A stretch of 64,000 nucleotides of DNA, taken from the NCBI RefSeq assembly GCF_001661345.1, contig NW_017962913.1, positions 811,428-875,427 on the forward strand. Reading direction: 5' to 3'. The stretch is from Ascoidea rubescens DSM 1968 (taxonomy: Eukaryota > Ascomycota > Saccharomycetes > Ascoideales > Ascoideaceae). Position 1 is the stretch's first letter. Each line of letters begins with the position of its first letter. Both the position numbers and the translations under genes were made by a program. This document shows, in pieces, positions 1 through 8,554 of the stretch. The notes under the pieces were generated by a model. That model saw only the letters and a list, made by a program, of their open reading frames with translations, searched no databases and was not told the DNA's origin.

Positions 1-347
1 ACCATAATGATTGGGTTATTATTAAATTATCCAATTACACCAAAATCGACTCGATCATCATAGATACTGCTCATTTTAGAGGCAACTACCCTCAGTCAAT
101 TCAAGTCAAGGCAATCAATTATCCCTCAGACAAAATCGAAAAAGATCTTCACATAGATGACCCCAATTGGAAAACCGTTGTTCCAATATCCAAAACAGGC
201 CCCGATAAAGAGCACTACTATTCAAAAAAGGACAATCTTCTCCAAAACGTTTACAACAACGAAACATACAACTACGTTTCTCTAACCATTTATCCCGATG
301 GTGGTGTTAAAAGGCTTCGTGTTTTGGGTGCTCGTTCCATCGAATAG
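1..347 (+). CDS. DAL2: Allantoicase, C-terminal part (cut by window edge)
   Basis: The window opens inside a coding frame (first whole codon at 3, stop TAG 345-347) of about 114 codons. The translation contains DWVIIKL, IDTAHFRGNYPQS, a PDKEHYYS segment and, near the end, TIYPDGGVKRLRVLGARS. These are hallmarks of the second allantoicase repeat; the PDGG(V/I)xRxR signature closes the domain in fungal Dal2. Allantoicase hydrolyses allantoate to ureidoglycolate and urea, the second step of allantoin use as a nitrogen source, in the cytosol. The start, and therefore the promoter and any GATA sites, lie outside the window. No frame damage is visible. The family call is firm; the symbol follows the yeast orthologue. 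Confidence 0.9.
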   Translation, partial: HNDWVIIKLSNYTKIDSIIIDTAHFRGNYPQSIQVKAINYPSDKIEKDLHIDDPNWKTVVPISKTGPDKEHYYSKKDNLLQNVYNNETYNYVSLTIYPDGGVKRLRVLGARSIE

Positions 348-918
348 TGCCCACACCCTTGATACATATACTTATATTCTCGTTATATATGCTTATATTC
401 TCACCAGTACTCTGTAGTCTCATATTTCAATTTTGTAAAGAAATAACCTTCTATGACGCAAGATACCACTTTTATCTTCTTTCCAAAAAGTTTATTTCGC
501 TCCAATGAAAATCTCCTTCTGCTTTTAAACAGCACATAATCTCAACAAGTCTTATTCAGCCCTAACCATCTTCTAATCAATCACAATTACATATAATAAT
601 TGTAACAATATATAATACTGCTTTATATCCATCATATTTCTCATATTTCTCATATTGTCTTCACCATATTAGAGGAGAATCCAATTCACTGCAAATAATA
701 TTTTTCTCCCATCTCCCATCTCCCATCTCTCATCCTTTTCTCTCAAATGTCTATGATCTAAACCATATCTTTTACATCCATTAATCTCAACATCATTATC
801 ATCACTATATAATATTTTTACGCCTATAACTCCTCTCTTTATTTACTTTCTTTTTTCACTTTCCACTTTTCCCTTTTTTTCCTCTTTTTTTGGCATTTCC
901 CCCTTTGTTTTCTTTGAA
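348..918. other. Intergenic: DAL2 3' region and MNS1 promoter/leader
   Basis: AT-rich, with no open frame worth calling. It holds AGCCCTAACC at 558-567, a good match to the Tbf1-type ARCCCTAA element. It also has short repeats (TCATATTTC near 640-660, TCTCCCA at about 708-730) and a strongly pyrimidine-rich leader from about 830 to the MNS1 start, as is common before yeast start codons. Confidence 0.5.
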
Positions 919-3213
919 ATGTCCTTTTTTAATGAAAAGAGAAAATTTAAAGATCGTTTAAATTGGAAATCAAATACTCACTCAACTACTTTGCCATTAT
1001 ACAAAGATAAGCCTTATCCCTACTCAAAGAAAAATAACTTGGTCCCAAATTTTAACAATAATCATAACAAATTTAACAAAAACAAAAAAAAAATGCTATT
1101 CAAAGGCTTTATAATAACCATTTTCCTATATTTTATCGCAAACTACTTCAGTTTATTCGATAGCTATAAAAATAAATTCATCATCTCCTCCAAAAATAAC
1201 AACAATAACAGTAACTTATCCTGGAAAGAAAGACAGCAATTAGTCAAAAATGTAATGAAAGAATCCTGGGCAGGTTATGAAAAATATGCTTGGGGTAAAG
1301 ACGTCTATCATCCTGTCTCTAAAAATGGTGAGAATATGGGCGATCAACCTCTAGGATGGATAATCGTCGATAGCTTGGACACTCTAATGATCATGGATTT
1401 AAAAGATGAATTAAAACTTGCAAGATCTTGGGTCAAAAATGAACTAACCTACGATGTCGATATGTATGTCAACACTTTTGAAACAACCATTAGAATGTTA
1501 GGTGGTTTGTTGAGTGCTTACTATCTATCCGACGATGATGTTTACATTGATAAAGCAACAGATTTAGCTAATAGATTAATGGGTGCATTTGAATCTGATT
1601 CTGGCATACCCTTTTCTAGCGTTAATTTACAATCGAAAAAGGGTTTAATCTCTCATGCTGATTCAGGCGCTTCATCAACCGCTGAAGTTTCAACTTTACA
1701 ATTGGAATTCAAATACCTATCAAAACTAACTGGCGAAAAAATTTATTGGGAAAAAGTTGAACATGTTATGCACATTTTAGATAATAATAAGCCAAAAGAT
1801 GGTTTGGTTCCAATTTTCATTCAACCTACAACCGGTAAATATCAAGGCAAATTAATTAGATTAGGTTCTAGGGGTGATTCGTACTATGAATATCTATTAA
1901 AACAATACATTCAAACGGGTTTGCAAGAAGATAACTATATTCAAATGTATCAAGAATCGGTCAATGGCATCAAAAAAAATTTAGTTAAAAATTCAAAACC
2001 AAACGATCTAACATTTATTGGTGAACTTAATAATGGTGTCGACGGCGATTTATCAAATAAAATGGATCATCTAGTCTGCTTTATGGGAGGTTTATTAGCC
2101 TTAGGTACCACCTTTGGAGAAGATTTAAATGAATATAAAAAAAAACCAAACTCAATTTGGACTTCAAGTAAAGAAAGCGATTTAAAATTAGCTAAAGAAT
2201 TAACCCACACATGCTATCAAATGTATCATCAAATCAAAGAAACAGGTTTATCCCCAGAGATTGTTGTATTTAATACTGATGAAAGAAGTGATAATGATTT
2301 TTTCATTAAACAAATGGATAAACATAACTTACAAAGACCTGAGACCGTTGAAAGTTTATTTGTTTTATACAGAATTACTAAAGATCCTATTTATAGAGAA
2401 TATGGTTGGGAAATTTTTAATAATTTTATCAATTATACAAAAGTCGAAGGAGATGCAGGATATTCATCATTAAACGATGTTACCAAAATTCCAGTTTCAT
2501 TTAGAGATAACATGGAATCATTCTGGTTTGCTGAGACATTGAAATATTTATATTTATTATTTGATGACAATGAAGATGTATTACCATTAGATAAAGTTGT
2601 ATTTAATACCGAGGCTCACCCATTACCGATATTTGATATGGGAGAACAATTCAAGACTGGATGGAAAAGAGGTGATGCAGTTGTAAAGCCCACCCAAGAA
2701 ATTATACAAGAAATCAGACCAGGGAAACAAGGAGAGGATAAAATAGTTTTACAAAAAATTGTTGAAGTTGATCAAAATAACAATATTCAAAATGAAAGAT
2801 ACGAAAATGTTCCAAGAAAAATTGATAACACTGGGTTAAACAAAAAAAATGAAAACAGTGGAGTTAATAGTAACACTGATAATAATGAACATATCAACGA
2901 TAATATAAATGAAATCAATAATCTAAAGGACAAAACGTCACATATAGACGAAACAATTGACAAGACAAAAGATTTTAAAAAGCTAGATATTAGCGATGCT
3001 CCAGTGGCTGCACCGCCCGCAAAACCAGCAATTGAAGAACTAAAAGAAAATATATTAAAAAATGAAAAAGAATTAGAAAAAAATGGAGTTGTAGACGAAA
3101 AGATTGAGCAGAAAAAAAAAATTAAACAGGATATTGAGGAGGGCAAGGGTTACAACGAGATCATTGACAAGTTGATCCAAGAAGGAGAAGAAAAAGACAA
3201 AATAGATAAGTAA
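919..3213 (+). CDS. MNS1: ER mannosyl-oligosaccharide 1,2-alpha-mannosidase (GH47) with long extra C-terminal tail
   Basis: Class I alpha-1,2-mannosidase that trims one mannose from Man9GlcNAc2 in the ER lumen during N-glycan maturation. A short basic cytosolic N-terminus is followed by one signal-anchor segment at about residues 59-78 (FKGFIITIFLYFIANYF). The GH47 domain spans about 100-585, with ESWAGYEKYAWGKD, GWIIVDSLDTLMIM, TFETTIRMLGGLLSAYYLS and the closing FNTEAHPLP, whose Thr is the calcium ligand in the family. Yeast Mns1 is 549 residues and ends soon after NTEAHP. This protein has 764, because a Lys/Glu/Asn-rich tail of about 180 residues follows in the same frame with no stop or splice signal. 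The tail includes a Pro-Ala patch (APVAAPPAKPA) and then a predicted charged helix. The start at 919 is the first ATG and lies before the membrane anchor. Confidence 0.95.
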   Translation: MSFFNEKRKFKDRLNWKSNTHSTTLPLYKDKPYPYSKKNNLVPNFNNNHNKFNKNKKKMLFKGFIITIFLYFIANYFSLFDSYKNKFIISSKNNNNNSNLSWKERQQLVKNVMKESWAGYEKYAWGKDVYHPVSKNGENMGDQPLGWIIVDSLDTLMIMDLKDELKLARSWVKNELTYDVDMYVNTFETTIRMLGGLLSAYYLSDDDVYIDKATDLANRLMGAFESDSGIPFSSVNLQSKKGLISHADSGASSTAEVSTLQLEFKYLSKLTGEKIYWEKVEHVMHILDNNKPKDGLVPIFIQPTTGKYQGKLIRLGSRGDSYYEYLLKQYIQTGLQEDNYIQMYQESVNGIKKNLVKNSKPNDLTFIGELNNGVDGDLSNKMDHLVCFMGGLLALGTTFGEDLNEYKKKPNSIWTSSKESDLKLAKELTHTCYQMYHQIKETGLSPEIVVFNTDERSDNDFFIKQMDKHNLQRPETVESLFVLYRITKDPIYREYGWEIFNNFINYTKVEGDAGYSSLNDVTKIPVSFRDNMESFWFAETLKYLYLLFDDNEDVLPLDKVVFNTEAHPLPIFDMGEQFKTGWKRGDAVVKPTQEIIQEIRPGKQGEDKIVLQKIVEVDQNNNIQNERYENVPRKIDNTGLNKKNENSGVNSNTDNNEHINDNINEINNLKDKTSHIDETIDKTKDFKKLDISDAPVAAPPAKPAIEELKENILKNEKELEKNGVVDEKIEQKKKIKQDIEEGKGYNEIIDKLIQEGEEKDKIDK

Positions 3214-3320
3214 AATATTATTTATATATTATTTACACATTATTTATATATCATTTGCTCACTGAGATAGTGTTTTATGATTCCATTTTTATAGTTTTTA
3301 TATTATATATATCAATATTA

Positions 3321-3338
3321 ATGTCAGCCAAATGGTGA
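3321..3338 (+). other. Short upstream ORF before EGD2 (5 codons)
   Basis: ATG TCA GCC AAA TGG TGA (MSAKW) lies 148 bases ahead of the EGD2 start. Its first codons resemble the true EGD2 start (MSAP). It may be a leader uORF or just chance; whether it is inside the transcript is unknown. Confidence 0.25.
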
Positions 3339-3485
3339 TAGAGACCCTAATTGCGGGTCTTCTTTTCAGATTACCCGCTCGAAAAGAAACGACGCATTTT
3401 ATTGATGCTGAAAATTTTCAGCATTAACACTTTTCCCCAACCAGAAACACAAGAAATCAGTCAATTACAAGCTCAATTATCAACA

Positions 3486-4163
3486 ATGTCTGCCCCAAAA
3501 ATTGAAGAAGTCAAAGAACCAGTTCAAAAGCCAACCCATGATCACGACCACGATCATGATCATGTCCACGACCACGACCACGACCACGACCACGATCACG
3601 ACCATGATCACGACCATGCCCATGATGAAATTCCAGCAGGAGCTGAAGTCTCTATTTTTTCCAAAAATGAAAAAAAAGCCAGAAAATTGATTTCCAAATT
3701 GAACTTGAAGAAAGTTGAAGGTATCCAAAGAGTTACTTTTAAGAGAAAGGGCAATTCCATTTTTGCTATTGACAAACCAGATGTTTACAGATCAGCTGCC
3801 GGCACTTACGTTGTCTTTGGTGAAGCTAAAGCTGAAAACTTAGCTCAAAGATACCAACAAGCTGCTGCTGCTCAAGCCAAATTACATGAACAATCTGCTG
3901 CTCCAGCTTCAACCACAGACGAGACTGATTTACCATTAGCTTCAAAGGACGCTGACTCAATTACTGCTGACTTACAATCTGCTTCTTTGAAAGACAAACC
4001 AGCTCCAGTCAAAAAAGATGAAGGTCCGGTTGACGAAACCGGTCTTGATGCCAATGATATTGATATTGTTGTTGAACAAACCAATGTTTCAAGAGCTCAA
4101 GCCGTTAAAGCCTTAAGAGAGAATGATGGTGATATGGTCAATGCTATTATGTCATTATCATAG
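3486..4163 (+). CDS. EGD2: Nascent polypeptide-associated complex alpha subunit with His-Asp dipeptide insertion
   Basis: Alpha subunit of NAC, the heterodimer with Egd1 that binds nascent chains at the ribosome exit tunnel. The start is taken at 3486 (MSAPK). An in-frame ATG at 3405 would add 27 residues, but these do not resemble the family. After a short acidic lead come 15 consecutive His-containing dipeptides (residues 18-47, mostly HD), absent from the ~174-residue S. cerevisiae protein. The NAC domain covers about 53-115 (KNEKKARKLISKLNLKK, GIQRVTFKRKGNSIFAIDKP, TYVVFGEAKAENLAQ). The C-terminal UBA domain is about 185-225 (DANDIDIVVEQTNVSRAQA, ending DMVNAIMSLS). Total length is 225 residues. 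Upstream lies ACCCTAA at 3344-3350, a possible Tbf1-type site fitting a translation gene. Confidence 0.95.
   Translation: MSAPKIEEVKEPVQKPTHDHDHDHDHVHDHDHDHDHDHDHDHDHAHDEIPAGAEVSIFSKNEKKARKLISKLNLKKVEGIQRVTFKRKGNSIFAIDKPDVYRSAAGTYVVFGEAKAENLAQRYQQAAAAQAKLHEQSAAPASTTDETDLPLASKDADSITADLQSASLKDKPAPVKKDEGPVDETGLDANDIDIVVEQTNVSRAQAVKALRENDGDMVNAIMSLS
3537..3626 (+). repeat. His-Asp dipeptide repeat inside EGD2
   Basis: Fifteen CAY-GAY-type codon pairs (15 His, 13 Asp, one Val and one Ala). CAT/CAC and GAT/GAC are mixed, so it is not a clean hexanucleotide microsatellite throughout, although seven CAC-GAC pairs are adjacent or nearly so. Confidence 0.9.
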
Positions 4164-4302
4164 ATTTAGATTAATCTTTTTTAAAATTTCAGTAATGGTT
4201 AATAATTTATCTATATTATTCTATTTATTTGTTTTCTTCATCATGAATTTATAGTTTTATAATAAATTTCGATAAAGCGAATCTAAATTTTAATAAACTA
4301 AA

Positions 4303-4341
4303 ATGATAATTATGATAATTATGATAATTATGATAATTGAT
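4303..4341 (+). repeat. ATGATAATT short tandem repeat
   Basis: About four copies of a 9-base unit (ATGATAATT) in the 230-bp gap between the convergent 3' ends of EGD2 and CTF8. Confidence 0.8.
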
Positions 4342-4393
4342 AGAATGTAGCTGAATGAAACATGATATGATATAGAATAGTATTCGATAGTGT

Positions 4394-4906
4394 TTACATA
4401 ATCGGCAATGGACGATTTTTGAATATTATCTTATAATTAACGATATCGATTATTTCAATTTTTTTATTTTGGTAGTCTTTGTCATTGAATATCCGGGGGA
4501 ATTTTAGCAATCCAATTGGATTTTCTAATTTCTCAATACTTCCAATCAACCTCTGACTTTTCCCAATGTATAAAATGCATTTCATGAAATGCTCATCAAT
4601 CTCCAATCTTCCAATTCTTATTGCCTGTTTTAACTTGGCATCTGCTATGTATTCATTTCCGATGACTTCTTCAATGTATCTCTCTTCATCCTCTGTATTG
4701 TTCTCATCGCCTCTATCGTCATCTACATCAATGGGGAAACGTGTGGGATAGTTCAACTCACCCTGAATTTCGATCACCACCAACCCTAGTCTGGTGGATA
4801 AATATAATAGACTCTTGTCAGTGGCTCCATTACTGCTGCCATCTTTTGCAGAGTCCTTGCTGAGTTGATCCGATACTTTCGAGTAATCCACCTCTATCTT
4901 GGGCAT
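4394..4906 (-). CDS. CTF8: Chromosome transmission fidelity protein Ctf8 (alternative RFC clamp loader subunit)
   Basis: Ctf8 joins Ctf18, Dcc1 and Rfc2-5 in the alternative clamp loader needed for sister-chromatid cohesion and fork-associated PCNA handling. The start is set at 4906 (MPKIEVDYSKV); the frame extends two codons further but only to a GTG. Diagnostic features are LVVIEIQGELNYP in the first half, RIGRLEID, the KSQRLIGSIEKLENPIGLLKF strand-turn region, and the nearly invariant ending YKIIFKNRPLPIM, which matches the yeast Ctf8 C-terminus almost exactly. It is 170 residues against 133 in S. cerevisiae; the surplus is an acidic insert (DDDRGDENNTEDEE) near residues 60-80. It converges with EGD2 and is divergent from LNP1. 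Confidence 0.86.
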   Translation of the reverse strand: MPKIEVDYSKVSDQLSKDSAKDGSSNGATDKSLLYLSTRLGLVVIEIQGELNYPTRFPIDVDDDRGDENNTEDEERYIEEVIGNEYIADAKLKQAIRIGRLEIDEHFMKCILYIGKSQRLIGSIEKLENPIGLLKFPRIFNDKDYQNKKIEIIDIVNYKIIFKNRPLPIM

Positions 4907-5441
4907 CGTCACCTCTCTGTATCAATGGTTTCTAGCCTATGATCAGTATCTATTATCTATTATCTATTATCTCTGACCTATCTTCCTTTCCGGATACGGA
5001 CCATCGCATACAAAGCCCTAGGGCTCGGAAAACGCGCAACACTTGAAACAGCTTTGGGTCTGATATAATACCTCCATTACAGCACTCAGCCAGAGCCTGG
5101 TTATCCATCACAAACAGCTGGATCGTTTTTACCCGACTGCAGTCCATCGCAATTGACGACTTGTTCTTCCCTGGTTCTTCAGCCTGGACTCTCAATTCAT
5201 TCAGTTAGCTCTTGCAGCCTCTGTTGACCATTTTGGCCTCACCCAACTCTGTTATCCAACTACTGGTTAAGAAAACACATCATCATTTACCAGCACCATC
5301 ACAATTTTTTTGCCTTTTGTCAACTGCATCTGTTGAAAGCAAGACCATATCGCTTTTATTTTTTACTATCTGCTGTTTCCTTTCTGAATTCGATACTGTG
5401 TTGTACTATATTTTGTTTATTTTTTTGAGCAATTATGAATA
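4907..5441. promoter_or_regulatory. Divergent CTF8-LNP1 promoter region
   Basis: No coding frame is supported here. The middle (about 4990-5230) is much richer in GC than the surroundings and contains the palindrome AGCCCTAGGGCT (5014-5025) running into CTCGGAAAACGCGC. TAGGGCTCG is also found upstream of RPL6. The last 150 bases before LNP1 are T-rich, with an overlapping ATG at 5436 just before the LNP1 start. Confidence 0.5.
5014..5025. promoter_or_regulatory. Palindrome AGCCCTAGGGCT (two Tbf1-like half sites)
   Basis: Perfect 12-base palindrome made of RCCCTA/TAGGGY half sites. Known Tbf1 sites in yeasts have an ARCCCTAA core. Binding here is inferred only from the match and from the shared TAGGGCTCG string at RPL6. 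Confidence 0.4.
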
Positions 5442-6881
5442 ATGGGTTGGTTTTTCTTTAGCAGTAAAAAAGAATTCAATCCTTTGACCTTTGAAAAAGA
5501 ATTGGATGAAATCAATAAGAAAATTGTTAAAAATGAGAAATTTTTAGTTCAGTTTAGGAAAAGTTTTTTTAAATACAAAAAATTATTCAATTTTTATACT
5601 ATTATTGGATATTTATTATACCTTATATATTCAATAGTCTTAAAAAGTTATGAAAATAAAAACTTTCAAAATTTAAACTCAACCAAAAATGATATAGATG
5701 AAAATTCACCATCAAACTCACATTCGGATTCAAATTCAAATTCAAATTCAAACTCAAATTTAGACGTAAATCCAAATATTCATATTCATTTATTGATAAT
5801 ATTATTAACGCCAGTAATTATTTACACTATAAATTTATTACTAAATTACTACTATAATAGAAGAATCGTATCTATTTTAAAATATATCAAAAGACTAAGA
5901 TTTCAGCACGATTCAAAAATCAGAGAATTGAAGGAAAAGACAAATTTTCTTAAAACAAAGAGATTATTGAAAAAATATAGTGTTGATAACATTTTTGATA
6001 GTCTTGATGATGACTCAAACGACGAAGAATTTGAAAAAAGGAGATCAAGGTCAAAGACATACTCTGGAACTGATCCACAAAATGATAACGATTATAGTAA
6101 TGATCTCCACTCTAAAAATCATATGAATAAGCACGGTTCCAATACTATTGGCAACAATAAAAAAAACAAAAATAGCGCTGCTGGAAGTTCATCTGGTTTC
6201 AAACTAAAAGATGAAGATATTAATAACGAAATTGACGAAGATGATGAAGACGATATAGATATAGATTTGGTGGATCAAATTGAACAAAAAATTAAACAAA
6301 AACAAGAATTGAAAAAGAGAAAACAATTCTTAAAAGAAAAATATAACATAGATCTGCTTATTCCTGCCAATTCTCCATTATACAATTCAATTTCTAACGA
6401 AAACAATAAGTCAAACAACGGAAGTTGGTATGATTCAATTTTTGGCATTTTGATTGGCTCTGATGAGGTCCCTAATGAAAACCGTTACGCTTTGATTTGT
6501 CTGAAATGTTTTCAACACAATGGATTGGGCACTCCAGGAAAACTACCTCATGAAATCACATATGTTTGTCCCAAATGTGGATTTCTAAACAATAAAAATA
6601 ACATTCAAAACAACGCGCAGCTTAAAAACGGTGGCAATACCGATTTTAATATGAACAATTCGAGTCTTGGTGAAAGCAGCAATTCCAATCTCATAACTCC
6701 CAGCCATTTAAGAAACGACAGCATAAGCAGCATAGGAAGCACACCAAGCGTCCTCAACCCAGCATTATTTAGCGACCAGGCTTTCAAGCAAAGCCTAAGT
6801 CGCTCTCAACCATTGCAATCACAAACACCTAAAAACCAAGATCAATCAACTCCATCAACGTCTTCAGCTGCAAAGCCTTAA
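5442..6881 (+). CDS. LNP1: Lunapark-family ER tubule junction protein
   Basis: Lunapark proteins sit at three-way junctions of the tubular ER and oppose the fusion GTPase Sey1/atlastin. The protein has an N-terminal coiled segment (about 10-45) and two hydrophobic segments (about 48-68 and 111-133). A Ser/Asn repeat loop (SNSNSNSN) separates these. Next come a basic coiled coil and acidic linker, and then the lunapark zinc ribbon. The ribbon reads NRYALICLKCFQHNGLGTPG, with C353, C356, C376 and C379 as the four ligands, followed by PHEITYVCPKCGFLNN. The C-terminal 95 residues are Asn/Ser/Gln-rich and disordered. Total is 479 residues against about 280 in S. cerevisiae; the extra length is low complexity. 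The codon between the first ribbon cysteine and Lys is CTG (6501-6503), useful for testing the genetic code. Confidence 0.88.
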   Translation: MGWFFFSSKKEFNPLTFEKELDEINKKIVKNEKFLVQFRKSFFKYKKLFNFYTIIGYLLYLIYSIVLKSYENKNFQNLNSTKNDIDENSPSNSHSDSNSNSNSNSNLDVNPNIHIHLLIILLTPVIIYTINLLLNYYYNRRIVSILKYIKRLRFQHDSKIRELKEKTNFLKTKRLLKKYSVDNIFDSLDDDSNDEEFEKRRSRSKTYSGTDPQNDNDYSNDLHSKNHMNKHGSNTIGNNKKNKNSAAGSSSGFKLKDEDINNEIDEDDEDDIDIDLVDQIEQKIKQKQELKKRKQFLKEKYNIDLLIPANSPLYNSISNENNKSNNGSWYDSIFGILIGSDEVPNENRYALICLKCFQHNGLGTPGKLPHEITYVCPKCGFLNNKNNIQNNAQLKNGGNTDFNMNNSSLGESSNSNLITPSHLRNDSISSIGSTPSVLNPALFSDQAFKQSLSRSQPLQSQTPKNQDQSTPSTSSAAKP

Positions 6882-7357
6882 TCATTCAACTGTACACTAT
6901 CAACTCAACACATCTCATCGGCCGAGACCTCATCACACTCATGGCTCGGGATCGGTAACTCAGGACAGATAATATACACGTGATCTCATTTTGTTCGGCG
7001 AGCGCTCTGCAACGTAGAAAATAAACGAACATTTATCCTGATTGTGGAGGTGTGCGTTTTTTTTTTGACTGCCAAGCGATTCCGGGAAAAGTGGTTTTTG
7101 ATTTTTTTATTCAATTTTTTCGAAAGTTCGAAATTTCTTTTCAATGAAAATGAGTCAATCGAATGTGACAAAGAAGGTTATTGGAAAATTCGTTTAATTT
7201 TTCAGCTTGATATAAATTGAATATTTATCCCCTACTTTGACTTTCCAATTTCTTTTCCCTCTCTTTTTTCTTTCTTTTCTCTCTTTCTTTCCTCAAAACT
7301 AATAGTTTGTACTTTTCTACCATCTATTAATTTACCTCTTGTTTGTTTAAAGTAAAG
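6882..7357. promoter_or_regulatory. LNP1 3' region and ILV5 promoter
   Basis: CACGTG lies at 6977-6982, about 376 bases upstream of ILV5. A TATA-like stretch GATATAAATTG sits near 7208-7218, followed by a CT-rich leader (about 7240-7300). I looked for a CCGGNNCCGG Leu3 site, expected by analogy with S. cerevisiae ILV genes, and did not see one. Confidence 0.45.
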
Positions 7358-8554
7358 ATGTCTTTCAGAACTGCTTCCCTACAATTAGCCAAAGTCGCTG
7401 CTGCCCGTCAAATTGTCTCCAAGAGAGCTTTATCTGTTTTAGCTTCTTCTGCTGTCAGACGTCCAGCTTTTAACGCCTCTGTTAGAAACTTGAACATTTC
7501 TAGAGGTATTAAAACTATCAACTTTGGTGGTACCCAGGAAGTTGTTCACGAAAGAGCTGACTGGCCTCGTGAAAAATTATTAGACTACTTCAAAAATGAC
7601 ACTTTAGCCTTAATTGGTTACGGTTCTCAAGGCCATGGTCAAGGTCTTAACTTGAGAGACAACGGTATTAATGTTATCATTGGTGTTCGTAAAAACGGTT
7701 CATCGTGGAAAGCTGCTATTCAAGATGGTTGGGTTCCAGGTAAAAATCTTTTTCCAATTGAAGAAGCCATTAAAAAAGGTACTTATGTTATGAATTTATT
7801 GTCTGATGCTGCTCAATCAGAAACCTGGGCTTCTCTCAAGCCATTGTTAACCTCTGACAAAACTTTGTACTTTTCTCACGGTTTCTCCCCAGTTTTCTCA
7901 AACTTAACCAAAGTCGAACCACCAAAAGATCTTGATGTTATCTTGGTTGCTCCAAAAGGTTCTGGTAGAACTGTCAGATCTTTATTCAAAGAAGGTAGAG
8001 GTATCAACTCATCCTATGCTGTCTGGAATGATGTCACTGGTAAGGCCGAAGAAAAAGCTTTAGCCTTATCCATTGCTATTGGTTCTGGTTACGTTTACAA
8101 AACCACTTTTGAAAGAGAAGTCAACTCTGATTTATACGGTGAAAGAGGTTGTTTAATGGGTGGTATCCATGGTATGTTCTTAGCTCAATACGATGTCTTA
8201 AGAGAAAATGGCCACACCCCTTCAGAAGCTTTTAATGAAACTGTTGAAGAAGCCACTCAATCATTATACCCATTAATTGGTGCTAAAGGTATGGACTACA
8301 TGTACGATGCTTGTTCCACCACTGCCAGAAGAGGTGCTTTGGACTGGTACCCAAAATTCAGAGAAGTTTTGAAACCAGTCTTTGAAGAATTATATTCCTC
8401 AGTTAAAACTGGCGCTGAAACTCAACGTTCATTAGATTTCAACTCTCAACCAGATTACCGTGAAAGATTAGAAGAAGAATTAAATGTTATTAGAAACATG
8501 GAAATCTGGCAAGTTGGTAAAGAAGTTAGAAAATTACGTCCAGAAAACCATTAA
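7358..8554 (+). CDS. ILV5: Ketol-acid reductoisomerase, mitochondrial
   Basis: Acetohydroxyacid reductoisomerase, the second common step of valine and isoleucine synthesis. It uses NADPH and magnesium in the mitochondrial matrix, and in yeast also stabilises mtDNA nucleoids. The start at 7358 (MSFRTASLQLAKVAAARQ) begins a basic, acid-free presequence of about 45 residues. The Rossmann motif LIGYGSQGHGQGLNLRDNG is at about 85-103. The KARI C-terminal helical domain follows, with SDLYGERGCLMGGIHG and the metal/substrate residues in FNETVEEATQSLYPLI. It has 398 residues, like S. cerevisiae Ilv5 (395). Codon use is highly biased (AGA, GGT, TTA/TTG) with no CTG codon at all, as expected for a highly expressed gene. 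The upstream in-frame codons to 7343 begin at TTG and are unlikely to be translated. Confidence 0.98.
   Translation: MSFRTASLQLAKVAAARQIVSKRALSVLASSAVRRPAFNASVRNLNISRGIKTINFGGTQEVVHERADWPREKLLDYFKNDTLALIGYGSQGHGQGLNLRDNGINVIIGVRKNGSSWKAAIQDGWVPGKNLFPIEEAIKKGTYVMNLLSDAAQSETWASLKPLLTSDKTLYFSHGFSPVFSNLTKVEPPKDLDVILVAPKGSGRTVRSLFKEGRGINSSYAVWNDVTGKAEEKALALSIAIGSGYVYKTTFEREVNSDLYGERGCLMGGIHGMFLAQYDVLRENGHTPSEAFNETVEEATQSLYPLIGAKGMDYMYDACSTTARRGALDWYPKFREVLKPVFEELYSSVKTGAETQRSLDFNSQPDYRERLEEELNVIRNMEIWQVGKEVRKLRPENH

Noticed and set aside
4953-5195. 80-codon minus-strand frame between CTF8 and LNP1
   Set aside because: Lies in the divergent promoter, with no conserved features; CTF8 is complete without it.
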